Assembly: GCA_036365145.1 (NCBI GenBank)
Contig: JAEOAD010000024.1
Span: 7,835,001-7,899,000, forward strand
DNA: 64,000 bases
Reading direction: 5' to 3'
Origin: Orientallactaga sibirica
Lineage: Eukaryota > Chordata > Mammalia > Rodentia > Dipodidae
Shown: positions 45,420-57,774 of the stretch, one piece after another
Layout: the number at the start of each line of letters is the position of its first letter
Position numbering within the stretch: the stretch's first letter is position 1
Translations under genes and position numbers: made by a program
Notes under the pieces: model-generated
What the model was told of the DNA's origin: nothing
Database searches by the model: none
The model's input: the letters and a program-made list of their open reading frames with translations, nothing else

Positions 45420-48370
45420 GGATATAAAATGAGATGAGAATTTGGGAAATGTGGATATTCGGTTTTAAAAAAATGTTTAGCACAGGGATTGCTGATATGC
45501 TGCAGTATGATATTGTTTATCTCATATCATCAATTTATCCATCCTCTACTGAATTGGTACTTCTGGAACTGTCCCCATAACAAGCACATATTCTTTTATC
45601 TTGTCCAGGGAAGTCTTTTAACCTTAGAGGTTACATAAATAATTTTGAACTTTTATTTTCTCATACCAAAACTTCTTAAAGCTTTTTTTTTGTTTGTTTA
45701 AAAACTGTATTACTGAATATAAGTAGGCAATCCTATATTAATATGTGAAGGCCAAATCTATTTCCCTTTATGATAACTTATAATATTTTAATTTTTAACA
45801 TTTTAAGCTTCTTTTTTTTTCAAGAGTTTAGACACATTATGAGTCTCTAGACTAGATGAAAATTCCCCATTGCTGCTTTAAATTCTAAAGGATCCAAATA
45901 TCAGCAATATTTTGTTGCAGCCTTTGAGGAGGTAAGTGGTTTGAGAGGCTGGAGGTTTGCCACACATTTACAATAAATGCTCAAAGGTTCACTTTGCCTT
46001 AGAGCAAATAAGCATTTTTTTTTTTATATATATTGGTATGCTTGCTTTACCAAAATCCTTGGGAAAAAATAAATGAGCAGTCAAGATTTTCTTCTATCTT
46101 ATTGATTAGTAGCATGTGTGTAAGGTGTACAGGTGGAGATGAGGACGCAGGTTGTAATGAAGCTGCAAGGCTGCCATCCACGGATATTGCAGAAAGTGAT
46201 GTAGTTGCAAACAACTTATAACATGACTGGGGAAAAATAAAGACTGGTATTTATATTATTCTATTAATAAACTAATACAGAAAGCTGCATTTTCTCTCAG
46301 ATGTTGAAACCAATTGCTTCTTCACATTGGGCTGTGTATTCTTATCTCCTTTCTGTCTCTTTTTAATTTAATGTTTTTCTTTGCTTTGTTTTTATTACTT
46401 ATAACTCTCCAGTTTCAACTAAGAAAGTGATCTCCGATTAGATAGCATTATTTGATAAGGGAAAGAAATCTATCAAATAAGAAAGCTTGATAGATCATTT
46501 TCTCTGAAGTTATTTCTTTGGAAATATAACTCACAGATTGAGGATACTGTTGGTCTCTATAAACTCACAGACAAAAGTCTTACTTTAATTGCCCAAAGCA
46601 GTTCCCCCAATGTAAAAATGAGATAATCAAAGAAACATCCTAGTAGCAACCTGGGTTGACTGGCATTCATGTGAGGTGTATAAATTTACCAGGTATCAAA
46701 TCAATAATTGCCCTTTTAAAATCATTGTATTTCTAGTTTGAAAGTACAATTAGCTTATTGAAATTATGCCAAATTTTCCCAAAATTTAAGCCTGTTAAAT
46801 TGATTGTTTTCATTTGAAGCCTAGATATTATGTTTCTGAAGATATACTATAAATATCTCAGCTTTATATTTATATTATTGGACAGTTCCATTCAAATACT
46901 TGTTAATATTTTTTGTTTGCTTGTTTTTTTTTGGAATTCATGTTGGATTGCTATAAATTTGGTTTAGGATATTTTATTATCTTTCTATGATACAGATAAA
47001 ATGATCAGATTCCTTTGCATGGCTTATAAGGCCACATTCTGGTCTTTCCATATCTGTTACTGCCAGGTCCACTCACAGCATAGTTAGGTCTAAGCCATAT
47101 TGATTTATTATAGCTATTGGTACACACATGCTTGCTATATGAAATTACCTCCTGCACCAATTGTTTCTTCTCTTCCTTCTTCCTATTCTTTTCCTTCTGC
47201 ACATTTGTTGTTTTGCCTTTATTATTTTATGTTTATTCCCTTTTACAATTTTAAGAATGTGGCCAAGGTTCAAAATAATTGAATCCTTCTTTGCTTCACT
47301 ACCTCTGACCTACCAATCTCCTCCTTAAAAGACTTCTTGTATATTCCCAGTACTATCTATTGTCTTTGGTTTTAATAATTCACATTTGGTAATTATTTGT
47401 TTATGCATCTGTCTCACTGATTAGGTAAAAGCTCCTTACACCTCTATTGATTCCTGTCAGGCAGAGCTTAGGAAGTGTCTTTTTAGAGCACCCAATGCCT
47501 CCTCAGGTCCTGTCCATTCTCTCCCCCACTTCCTTTGATATCAGGTTTGCTATGTTTAAATAATCACCATATACCTTTATTTAATATTATAGGGTAATTC
47601 GTGGTGAAAATGAATTTTGGGAAGTTTACTACTCAGTTTTCTGAATATCAGATAACTTGTAAAAAATACTTTCAATAGAAGCATATTTCACTCATAGATC
47701 AATTGATATCACCTTCCTGAATTTGTGGGCTTGAGAAAACATGAGTTTTATGAAGAACAAGGAAAAACTGAAAAACTTTCAAGCAAGTTTATGAATTTAC
47801 AACTATGAAATTCAATTACAACTCTTCCTTATTCAATGCACTATTTGCAGACACACTTCTATTTTCAGGATACCCAGGACTGTTACCTACCATTATCAAT
47901 GTTACCACATTGGCATATTAAATGGACATGCATATTTACTGTTTCTTTAGCTGGCATTTCTTCATATTAATTTCTGCTAATGTTGGATTTGAACAAGAAA
48001 AGATTTTGGAATGCCAATGCTTAGATAACACTAGATTAATTTAGCATAAAAGGAAAGTTCAGGTTAGATTGGGTGACTCAGCTCACGCAACATCTCACAG
48101 AAACTATCTCATGTTTTATATAGTTAATGGCCATCAAGAACAGAAAGCCTGTGTATGTTTTTAGGCTGAAACACAAAGTCTTTAAGGTCAAGTTATGTGA
48201 GAAACTTTGGCAATGGAACTAGTAGTGATAATATTTCTGTAAAATAATATAAAGAAAGCATAAAGAAGAAATTTGCTTAAGTATTAATTAGTACTTGCTA
48301 ATTGTGATGACATTTAAAAATAATTTTAAAATCATTTTGACAAATTCAGTGTAAGGATAGCTATCAGAGT
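45420..48370. other. Unique AT-rich DNA, nothing recognised
   Basis: Almost 3 kb with short frames only and no repeat family that I can name. Confidence 0.5.
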
Positions 48371-48434
48371 AGCAGGATCACTCAGTGATAGAGCATTTGC
48401 CTAGTTTGCAAGAGGTCCTGGTCTGATCCTCACC
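48371..48434 (+). mobile_element. ID-like tRNA-derived fragment
   Basis: Short tRNA-like head: CACTCAGTGATAGAGCATTT for box A, then GGTCCTGGTCTGATCCTCA for box B. It is an eroded ID-type SINE and not a tRNA gene; no acceptor stem can be formed. Confidence 0.65.
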
Positions 48435-48839
48435 CTTCAGGCCAGGGAGGACTAGAAAACTCTGTGTATGGATGAATTTTTTGAATCATAAAGTCACGTA
48501 GTTACTTATAGCTTCATTATTCTTTATCATCAAAAAACACTTTTCTCTTATAAAAAAGTTAACTTGATTATAAGAAAAGAAGCACAGTTCTATTGGAATA
48601 TAATGAATTTTCATATTTGAAAGCATTACAAACAGCCAAAGCCTTGATAAATTATAGCCTGTGTGTTTTAGAGTTTCAGTTTATTTCTGTATAAGATAAC
48701 TAGATTACAAAAATGGATGTATGAAAAGTGTACAATACATGACACATTTCATGTTATGAAGATGAAAGGAAAGAGATCCAGTGGTCACAGACAAAATTAT
48801 TTTAATGCCAACATTTGAACCAGTTTCTGGATATGCTTA
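48435..48839. other. Unique AT-rich DNA
   Basis: Nothing recognised. Confidence 0.5.
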
Positions 48840-49720
48840 TTAAGTGGCATTGCTTTTTGCAAAGATATCGGAAGAGTCTTTCCCCTTCTCTCTCTCACGT
48901 ATAGGACTGATCCCACCTCCCATAATACTTCAGTGTCTGGAAAGATCTCTGTGCATTCTTAGCCTCCTATGGTCTGAAGCCACTTTTCAGTACTGGGCTG
49001 GAGAAGGCTATCTTTGTCCCAGTCTCCAGCTTGCAGTTGAGCATAGTTGACACCAGGCTCTAGCCCAAGTTTTACAGAAAACTAACACAAGGCAGTGTGG
49101 GAAGCTCCTGTCAGTGCCACCGTGCTTGATCTGAAAAGACACGGAAAAAATTCAAATTCCAAAGCTGTCAGGCTGCAAACTTTCAGCAGAGAGAAAAGCT
49201 TCACTTTCAGAATGTAAACAAGGACAGTGAAGGTCTTGCGATCTGAGGCTATCAGCATGCGGGAAGCGCTCTGCCAGCCTGCACGCACTGAGTCAGTGGC
49301 AAACCCGAGTACCCCTTTGTGAGGCTGAGCCCACCTTGGAGACTGCAGGCCCTGTCTTCTTCCTGCACAGCACTTTACCTGTGATAGCAATGGCAGATGC
49401 TTCAAAAGCGTGAAACAGAGACCTGTCTCCTTAGAAGCAACAGCAGTCTCTCTGAAAGAAGCCGGATGGCAAATGCAGGGGAAAGGTCATTTCTTTACAC
49501 CTCTGAAGAGGATAGATAACAATAATGGGAAGAATATCAGCCATGAAAAACTAGGTTTTCCTGGACCCCTAAAGGAAATCACGACCCAGCTGTGAGGCTG
49601 CTACTAGAAACCGGTGCACTAATTTATCCCACTTCGGTGCACTAGCTCTCCTCTTTCCTGAACCCGCCTCCCAGCTGGGAAAAGAAATGTTTACTGAGGC
49701 TTGCTGAATTTTATTTACTC
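48840..49720. promoter_or_regulatory. GC-richer non-repeat block, candidate enhancer or exon
   Basis: The longest stretch of mixed-composition, non-repeat sequence in the window. It has an AP-1 consensus TGAGTCA at 49289-49295 and a reverse-strand splice-donor match CACAG|GTAAAG at 49379/49378, the latter downstream of an ATG at 49405. Frames of 107 codons (reverse, 49405-49082) and 61-68 codons (forward) show no known domain. Assignment as regulatory is inference from composition only. Confidence 0.25.
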
Positions 49721-50512
49721 GTCTAGTGGTTTCCTTGTATGTGGCAGAGAAGGGATACCTCCAGTGTTGGTGAGGTATGGGGTAGTGTGAAAATCGCCCA
49801 AATGCGCTTGAAGGATGGTAGTCTTGTGACCCAAGGAGGGATAATACCCCATTAAAGGCTGCTCTCTGGTTTCACCCAGCGTGAATATCAGTGCCAAGGC
49901 AATCACATGAAGGGCCCTTGGGACATTGGGTGATAAATCAGAACTTAGAAGGAAGCCTGCAAAATTACTGTGATTGCAATGCCCAAGAACCAACTGATGG
50001 TGCCCACTTTTAGGAACTTCTCCCTTCATAAAATTGAGAAATATTTTGTCACATATTATCTAAGAGAGCTGAATTGTTACAGACATTCTTATTCAATTAT
50101 TTATGTATCCTCTTTCTGGTAAATCTCATCTGATTTTCTCTTCTTTCCAAATGTCAGGAGTTTTGCTTTTGCACTGGCACTGATGTTAACATTTGAAGAG
50201 GGGAAAGGTTGTATTTAAGTTTAATAGATTTCATATTTAATAATGTAGTCAATAAAGTCTGCCCACTTAATCAGTCAAAGGCTATTCCACTCTGGATACT
50301 AAATGCCTCCAACAGGCCCTGTTGTTTCCATTACCCACAATTCACCCTTTTGATTTTCAATTCTTAGAAAAACAAGTTAATATTTTACAAAGACCTACAT
50401 ATCTATACATAAATTAAATGGCTCTGCTTTACGTTCAGTCATACTAACATGTGCTTTACATGGTATTGAAGAAGGATAGGAGCAATCTAGTTTCTTTTAG
50501 GCAGTTTCAGTT
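49721..50512. other. Unique sequence, nothing recognised
   Basis: A 104-codon reverse frame (50029-49715) crosses part of this interval; it has no recognisable domain. Confidence 0.5.
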
Positions 50513-50764
50513 AAAAAATGAGGCCCAAGGGCTGGAGAGATGGCTTAGCAGTTAAGGCGCCTGCCTGCTAAACCTAAGAACCGGGTTGCAATCTCCAGGT
50601 CCCATGTTTAGCAAGATGCACTTGCCCACGAGGGGGTGCACGCATCTGGATTTGGTTCACAGCAGCTGAGAGACTGCTGGTGCACCCATTCTCTATCTGT
50701 CTCCCTCTTCCTCTCTCTCTGTATGTCTCTCTCAAAAAAAAAAAAAAAAAAAAATGAGGCCCAA
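50513..50764 (+). mobile_element. tRNA-type SINE (longer subfamily) with 16-bp target duplication
   Basis: Body from 50529 (GGGCTGGAGAGATGGCTTAG) to the poly(A) before 50749, with the ACTTGCCCACGAGG and TTCACAGCAGCTG segment that marks this subfamily. AAAAAATGAGGCCCAA occurs at 50513-50528 and 50749-50764. The reverse frames across it are shadows. Confidence 0.96.
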
Positions 50765-50778
50765 AGGGAAGCAGGGTT

Positions 50779-51450
50779 TGCCACCCCACATACCACCTCA
50801 CCCTGACACAAGTATGGAACTTTTGGCAGAAATGGAACTCATGCCTGATCAAGACTAATCTACAGTGCCCATGATATCCACAGTCTATTGTGCTACCTGG
50901 TGGGGGGTGGGGTGGCTCAGGTGGGCTGGCACAGGAGTTCCACGCTCCCAATCTACAAACCCATCAGGTCTTCTCTTTGCATGCCTGAAACTGGTACAGC
51001 TGTGGCCTGCTGGTCCCTCCTTTTCTCTTGGCAGGACCTTGGCCGGGATTCCCTCTCATCTCTGGTAGGATACACGTGAATCTGGCCTCTAACCCCACCC
51101 ATCCTGGATGGATAGGAGTAAGAGAATATAACTTTGTTTCTTGATCTGAACTTTTCTGCTTGCCTCTGTTTTATACTTTCCACACATTTGTGGTTCTACT
51201 GCAGTTGTTTTCTAAAAACCTCAATTTTTTCTTAAAAGGAATCTTATAAACTATGCAGTGTTTTAAACATGAGAACATGCTTCCCACATGTTTAGGCTCT
51301 CTTCCTAGACCCCAACTCCCTTAAATAAACACCATAATTTGTGATTTCCTCCTAAATTAACTTAATTATTCATTATTTATCCTTCTTGACTCCATCTTTG
51401 TAAATTCATTATTAAAGGTAGGACAGAACCCAATACATGGTATTCATAAA
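50779..51450 (+). mobile_element. LTR-like unit 1 (probable class I endogenous retrovirus)
   Basis: Aligns in the same orientation with 51679-52325. Shared blocks are CATACCA.., ATG.CTGATC.AGACT, ..ATCTACAAAC, CAGGTCTTC, TTTGTGGTTCT/TTTGTGGCTCT, TTAAATAAAC with AATAAA at 51324-51329, and CATAAATTCTGG. The divergence is high, so the unit is old. Position and signals suggest a 5' LTR. The exact ends are uncertain. Confidence 0.5.
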
Positions 51451-51453
51451 TTC

Positions 51454-51470
51454 TGGGGGACTTGTCCTGA
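51454..51470 (+). other. Degenerate tRNA-Pro-like primer-binding site
   Basis: TGGGGGACTTGTCCTGA follows LTR-like unit 1 directly. It resembles the start of the proline-tRNA primer site typical of gammaretrovirus-like elements, with one inserted base and several mismatches. A weaker cognate follows unit 2 near 52327. Confidence 0.35.
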
Positions 51471-51574
51471 ACCCTCGAATCCTGCATCAGTTTTGTTAAT
51501 AATCATCAAAAAATGAGGAAAGAAATTACTCAAATCTAGGAGGGAGGAAGACTCAGGAGGGATGGGAGGGGGAC

Positions 51575-51611
51575 AAAAAAAAGGAAAGAAAGAAGGAAAA
51601 GGAAGGAAGGA

Positions 51612-51657
<46 letters not shown>

Positions 51658-51678
51658 AAGAGAAGAAAGAAAGAAAAG
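51575..51678 (+). repeat. 104-bp uninterrupted purine tract
   Basis: Only A and G across 104 bases, including (AG)n at about 51615-51652. It abuts LTR-like unit 2, the position of a retroviral polypurine tract, and appears to have expanded from it. Mirror-like purine tracts can form triplex DNA. Confidence 0.93.
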
Positions 51679-52325
51679 CCATACCAGGTGGGTAGGGCTG
51701 GTGCTTGGTACTTATGGCTGATCCAGACTCACCACAACAGCTGCAATGGCCCTGCTGTCTTCAGACTAACATACTACCTAGGTTTGCTGGCTTTCACCAC
51801 CCAGGAGGTCTTTCTTGTCTTATACTCTGCCCTTTGAATCTACAAACTAAACAGGTCTTCCACTTATATACCTGAATCTGACAAAATAATCCATTTTTAG
51901 TTAACTGTAATAAAGACACTTGTCGAGGCTGTTTCCAAACTCTTTGTTGGCACTCTCTGTTCCTCCTCGCCCTACCCGGTGATCTCTGCTTGGATACGCA
52001 TGAGTCTAGTTTTAGCAACTTCCCTCACCCCACATACACCTATGTTCTATCTTCCACTTATTTGTGGCTCTGCCCCAGCCATTTCTCTTAACTAAATCTC
52101 ATGAACTCTGCTGTGTTTTCTACATGAGTTTGTGTTTCCTACTTTCCACATACTTATGAATCTGCTCTAGCCTATGTTCTAGATAGCAATTTTCCTTAAA
52201 TAAACCCTCTAATTTGTAAGTTCTACTAAATAACTTCAATAATTTATGATTTATTCCTATTGAGTCCATTTTTATCAATTATCTGTTAAAAAATAGAAGA
52301 TGACCCAAAACTTATGCCCATAAAT
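51679..52325 (+). mobile_element. LTR-like unit 2
   Basis: Second copy, starting CCATACCAGG right after the purine tract, with AATAAA at 52199-52204 (875 bp from that of unit 1) and end CCCATAAATTTTGAGG. In the provirus interpretation it is the 3' LTR of an element whose interior has shrunk to about 200 bp. A tandem segmental duplication is the main alternative. Confidence 0.5.
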
Positions 52326-54236
52326 TTTGAGGACCCCTTCTGAACTCCAATAATGTGAACATTGTCCATCTTCTCTTCTCCCTCCATCCATTCTTCCCTT
52401 CATCCTTTATTTTTGCTAATGGAGATATTTTCAAGGTTCATTATTCTAGCAGCCATTCTATTTGTAACGCTAACTCCATGTATAACAAACCCCTCAAATG
52501 AGAAGTAGAAAGAAGATAAAAGGTGCTTTCAAACAAAAAACTTTATTGAAAAATTTCTGTAGACCTGTTTTGCCATTGCCATAATAGATGTCATAATGGA
52601 AGATTACCCTTCAATGTCAGGAACATAACATGGTATCATTTCAATACAAAAGCAGCTTCCAAAAATATGTATTTTCTTCCATATACTTATAGGACATTCT
52701 TTCCAAATTTGTGAGCAAACTGAGTACACCTAGAGTCAATTCTGCCCACTCTTTCTTGACACCAAAATTTCTCATGCAATTTTGTCTTATGCAAGAAGCC
52801 TGAGGCCCCTGTAGCAGCTTGTAGGTATCTGATCCACAGTATGGTTTGTTTGTTTCAGAAATTAAGCTTGTAAGCATTAATTGGTTACTCATGTGGTTGA
52901 TGTTATGTATACTATGAAAAATGCAAATATGCTTGGAAGTTGATAATTACCTGTAAAGTACCCATAGAGAACAGTGAATGACAATAGTGGGAAGTCAGAA
53001 AACCTAACAGTTCCACTGACTATGTCATAGTGGCAGGGGAGGGGAAGGTTCGAGTTGGATGAAAAGCCAAAGTGAGAATCTAGGAAAAGCCAACATGAAG
53101 AAAGGCATAGGTGCAGTTCTCTGAAACAAGTCTTGTACACTAAGTTTTGCAGTTACACTAATATTAAACTCCATGTTCCTAAAGTAGAATAATTTGTGAC
53201 TTTTTCATCTCCACTCTTTTCCTAAAGGGAATATTGTCTAAATAGTTTGATCATGTGGCAGAAAACCTTTACATATATAATTTATACAATATAATTTAAA
53301 TACCTTTAAGACCATGACAGGCACATTAAATTGAGGGTACTTGTACTTGTGATGGTCAGTGATGGACACCTGAGGTATCTGGATCTACTTGCCTTTCAAG
53401 GCAATGCGATAACATAGTAATAGGTCACTCAGTTAGAAAATGGTGTATTCTAATATTTTTGTAGATAACCAAATTGTCCATCACAATTAAATATTTTATG
53501 TTTCCATTTTAAGTTGCAATGGGCTTTGCTGTCAGAAATGACTCAACTGTTTCTCTGTTCAGTAAGAACTATGAGAAAAGTATGTATTTTTTAAGTATGT
53601 CAGTCTTTTGTTTGGCATGTGAATGTGTGTGCTAAGTGTTTGTTTGTGCATATTTGTGTTCATATGTGTGTAGGATCTGCATACCAGCAGAACGTGTGTT
53701 TACTTGGACGTGCAAAAAGTTATCATGCTTGCATCTGAAGCACTTTACCAAGGAAACAATAGCCTGGTCCCACTGCCCTGCTTAATTTTTTTTTTTTTTT
53801 TTTTTTCTTTTTTTAAGAAGCACTTTTAATTCTTACTTTATCATAAGGCTATATAGAATATGAAGAAGTCCATTTCTTTGTCAACATTATGTTGTGAGTG
53901 TTCTTTCTAAAAGGAAAGCCCTGATCAGTTTTAATTTGCCTCTTAAGTTACTTCTAAGTAATCATGTAAATTATGGCTGTCACTCTGAAAAATTACATCA
54001 AGCCATATTGAGGTAAACTGTTTGTGAAACAAACCATTTGAGATGCATGCTTTTATGTTTCAAAAACAAAAATGATTCAAACCAGAAATGTATGTGGTCT
54101 ATGGATGATTAAAGAATACTTCAAAATTTTGCTATATCATTAGCCGACCACAAATGGTTAGTGAAAAGCCAACCTTTTAATATACCTTCCTATATCTAAG
54201 TACATAAAATATTGATAGAAGGTATGTGTCAACAGA
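52326..54236. other. Unique DNA with a T tract
   Basis: A T-rich run lies at about 53789-53815. Adjacent reverse frames of 83 codons each near 52.6-53.1 kb have no recognisable domain. Confidence 0.5.
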
Positions 54237-55095
54237 ACACGGACAGACTGGCAGGAATCTGGAAGAGAGCAAGTCCCCAAGTATTTACCTCCTCTAGTGC
54301 TGGAAAGTGCTACATGAGCTTCTGGGGGAAGTGGTCAACAACACTTTGAGGTAGCAGGGCTTTAAGTTACTCAGAAGCGACCACCCTGACAGAAGTACAC
54401 ACCAGTGAAATTGTGGCATACAGCCTTGGTGGGTAACCAATGGCTTTCTGATTGGCTAAGAGATCCACTCGGCAGAAAGGAACCCATATCTGGAACTGAA
54501 AATCAGGGCAGAATGCTATGGAGATAAAGATTATACTTTCCAATGTCAAACTCCCACTAGTCTTTGGCTAAAAGAGGGGCTACATCCATCCAAATATCTC
54601 TAAATCAATAATGCTTATCCTATTTATCCTATGGTAACTTTATGCTTGGTTGGAGAATCTGTTTTTGTTTTTCAGCCAAGGCCCAGGTGAAACCACAGAG
54701 GAAGTGGGAAGATGAACAATTGTGCTGCTTCCATGGTGAGACTGATAATCAGTTTCAGGGTGGAGACAGACCCCCAGGATACTCAGTACCTACCAAAGCA
54801 AGATCTAGAGGTTCCTAAGAGTTCATCACTGAAGTAGACTTAAAACACACCCAACAAGGCTCAGGGACTTTTTTGGAAGAGGGGATGTAAAGATTCTAAG
54901 AGCTACAGGTTGGGATGTGATAACCAGAGGCATTGCCTCCCCCTAATAATTGACTGCTACTCCCACAATGCATAACCTACAACCCTATGGGGAATGCCAG
55001 CAATCCCACTGAGGAGAGTCCCCAGCAGAGTAGGGGCAGGGAGGAAGGAAAATAAGTACTAACACATGGTGTGTCCATATAAAGTAGGTTCTTAA
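54237..55095 (+). mobile_element. 5'-truncated L1, 3'-UTR portion
   Basis: Aligns with the 3' UTR of the L1 at 18.7-19.6 kb and with the copy at 14.5-15.0 kb: AATCTGGAAGAG, AGTCCCCA, GGTGGGTAACCAA, AGAGATCCACTCGG, CCCACAATGCATAA and GGGGCAGGGAGGA. It contains no coding part. Confidence 0.88.
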
Positions 55096-55114
55096 GAAAA
55101 GAAAGAGAAAGAAA

Positions 55115-55163
<49 letters not shown>

Positions 55164-55183
55164 AAAGAAAGAAAGAAAGAAAG
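55096..55183 (+). repeat. (GAAA)n microsatellite at L1 tail
   Basis: The tail of the L1 has become about 85 bp of GAAA-type repeat. The reverse frame rich in Ser/Phe/Leu is an artefact. Confidence 0.95.
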
Positions 55184-56460
55184 GGTGAGGCAGATTACTC
55201 TGGTATAATGGTGGAATAGGAAAAAAGACAATGAAAGAAGAAAAAGCAATGATTAATAAGGGCATTCATCTTTTGTTGACTGGGACTCTCCTAAAGCATT
55301 TCCTACAGGTAACTCTTTTGGGGAAAATGTATTATCTTGGGGAGAAAACAAAACCGAACTTACTAGCACATTTCTTGGGTTTCATCACTTTATCATAGAG
55401 AGACATAAAAAACGTCTGATACTTTTGAAATCCAGTAAACCTAAGCCTAGAGTGAAGCAAAATTATTCTCAAGCCATAGATTTTAAACTGAAAAGTCAAA
55501 TATTAGAGTTGGATCGCTCTATATATATACGTTTTAAACTACTCATAGTAATGACTCACTTAGTGTCCTTAGCTGACATTTTGTATTGAACATTTAATAG
55601 GACTGGATTGCTCTCTGATTTGCTTTCTGAACCCATTGCTCTCAATCTCATGCTGAAAGACAACGCAACCCAAAAGATAAGTGATTCTTTCTTCTTGTTA
55701 GTGGAGATGTCTCTGTCTCTGAACATCTATTGCTTTGAAAGTGCTGATCACGGTTGGTTGTCACTTAAGTTAAAATTCCCTTCAACTCTCCCAGTTTCAA
55801 GGGAGGCACACATCTAATGATTATTAATGTTCTCTCTGGTGATGTTTATGAATGCAAAGCCAGGGAACAATTTGTCTCAATAAGAGTGGATAAGACTGCA
55901 GAGTAATATTTGCATATCTAAATATTTAACATTCTTAATTGCACATTTTCAAGTAGATCCCCTTGCTTGAGAGAGGCTGCAAGGTGCCATGCTGACTTAT
56001 TTATAAGATTTAATATATTGATGTGAATTATAAAGTGTAAAAGAGAAAGCAGGTGTATGTATATTTGATGAGAGTAGCTACAAAAAATTCTTAGAAACAT
56101 AGAATGTGGTGAATAATTGAAAATTGAGGTGAAATAATTTATTAATCTATTGTATTGAAAGATATATTAAAGTGAATTATCACAGAATTCATATCAAGTT
56201 ATAATCCTTCTTTGATGACTTGAATTTTGCTATTACCAGAAAATAACTCTTTCAAAATTATTTATAATTTCCATTTATTTATGTTTATGTGCTTAAAATT
56301 TACATTGTGTAGGGGTCCATTTCTTTCACAATATTCTGATGCAAGGGCTCCTTCCAGTAGGAATGAACTAATCAGCTCATAGTATGTAATGTTGCAATCA
56401 GTATTTTCTGATTCCAGTAAGTATTATTAACTGATTTATGATGCTATTGATAAAATTTAA
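55184..56460. other. Unique AT-rich DNA
   Basis: Nothing recognised. Confidence 0.5.
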
Positions 56461-56513
56461 GGCCTTATGCATGGTAGGCAAGTACTATAGCAATGGACTA
56501 TATCCCTAGCCCT
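56461..56513 (-). mobile_element. ID-like fragment, reverse
   Basis: Complement reads GGGCTAGGGATATAGTCCAT, then TACTTGCCTACCATGCATAA: an ID-type head. No intact tRNA fold. Confidence 0.7.
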
Positions 56514-56547
56514 CTTTTCGCCAATTTTGAAACAAACTCACACTTCA

Positions 56548-56657
56548 TACTAAATGCTAATTTAATCTTATAATCCCGGCAATTAAAATTCTGAGGCAGG
56601 ATGTTTGAGAATTCAAGGCAAGTCTCAATATATCACCAAACAATGTCTCAAAAAATG
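56548..56657 (+). mobile_element. Old B1-like fragment
   Basis: Degraded forward B1: CTTATAATCCCGGCA, TCTGAGGCAGGATG, ATTCAAGGCAAGTCTCA and CAATGTCTCAAAAAA. Confidence 0.6.
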
Positions 56658-56750
56658 AAGAAAAATAAATGAATCACCAGACATCAATTTTATTCTTTCT
56701 TTCTTTTTTTCCTTTAAAGATCAAGTATAAAATTTATGCCTTAAGCAAAT

Positions 56751-56880
56751 TGTGGGGAATACCTGCAACCCCCCAAGGAGGGTCCCCAGTGGAATGGGGG
56801 CAGGGACAAGGGAAAACAGGTAGGAATACATGATATATCCATAAAAATATGTTGTTAATAGTAATAAATAAACTTTAAAA
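56751..56880 (+). mobile_element. Very short L1 3' end
   Basis: Only the last ~130 bp of the L1 3' UTR: TGTGGGGAATACCTGCAA, CAAGGAGGGTCCCCAGTGG, AATGGGGGCAGGGACA, ATATATCCATA and an AATAAATAAAC tail. Confidence 0.85.
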
Positions 56881-57774
56881 ATATGTGCTGTTACTAAATT
56901 GATGAACAAGTAAATGTAGAGTTCACTATGTTTCATTCAGATTCTGAATATATAGTTTATAGTATATGTTCATATAAATATCATTGGTAGATTGCTATCA
57001 TATATTTTTAAATAATAAATTAGCTAACATTGAAATATTCCATTAAATAGTTTTACTAGACTGACTTACTGTCATAATATAAATGGCAGATCATAATGAG
57101 GGATTCAAATTTCACTGATATAATATGATATTTGACAGTTGATAATGGGTTCCTGAAACTGCTGCTAAAATATAATATGCAATACAAAGTTAGCATGGCT
57201 AAATTCAATACTAGCCTATGAAGAAATCAGTACAACTGGGAAAATTAAGTAATTTTACCATAACAAAATACTATAATTACTTTTCTAATTGCATTTATTT
57301 ACATGGTGAATTTTGATAATACTGACTAATTCATTTTCAAGTCATCATTTTTTTTGTAAAAGATAATATACAATTAAATAGAAAAGCAGACTCATGTATA
57401 ATTATTGCCTGTGGTTTTAATCTTCTCTTTCAAACATATCTACATAAATATACCAACATATTATCTTTTACATATTTTGATAAGTATTTGAGGAAACTAA
57501 CTAATGTGGAAGCAAAAGAAATGTCAAGATTTGTGGAAACAGAGGTATGGAGAAGTACTGCATTATTTCTCTGTTGTTATGTGTGGATAGACCATCAAGA
57601 CTTGAGCTCAGAGTAAAGGACCAAAGATGGATATTGACCATACAAAATGGGATTGTGAAATAAACTTGTTGTCATTACTGAAGCAGAGTCATATTATAAG
57701 AAGGCATATCAGAATTTCCATAATTTTCCATTGGAAAATTTTATAATTTTAAAAGGAAGTTTATTTTCTTAAAG
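56881..57774. other. Unique AT-rich DNA
   Basis: Nothing recognised. Confidence 0.5.

Noticed and set aside
48371..48434. tRNA gene
   Set aside because: Only box A- and box B-like parts remain, no acceptor stem forms, and the sequence matches an ID-type SINE head.
50574..50951. 125-codon reverse frame
   Set aside because: Most of it is the complement of a tRNA-type SINE and its poly(A), giving a poly-Phe run.
54977..55249. 90-codon reverse frame resembling membrane segments
   Set aside because: It reads the reverse strand of (GAAA)n at an L1 tail.
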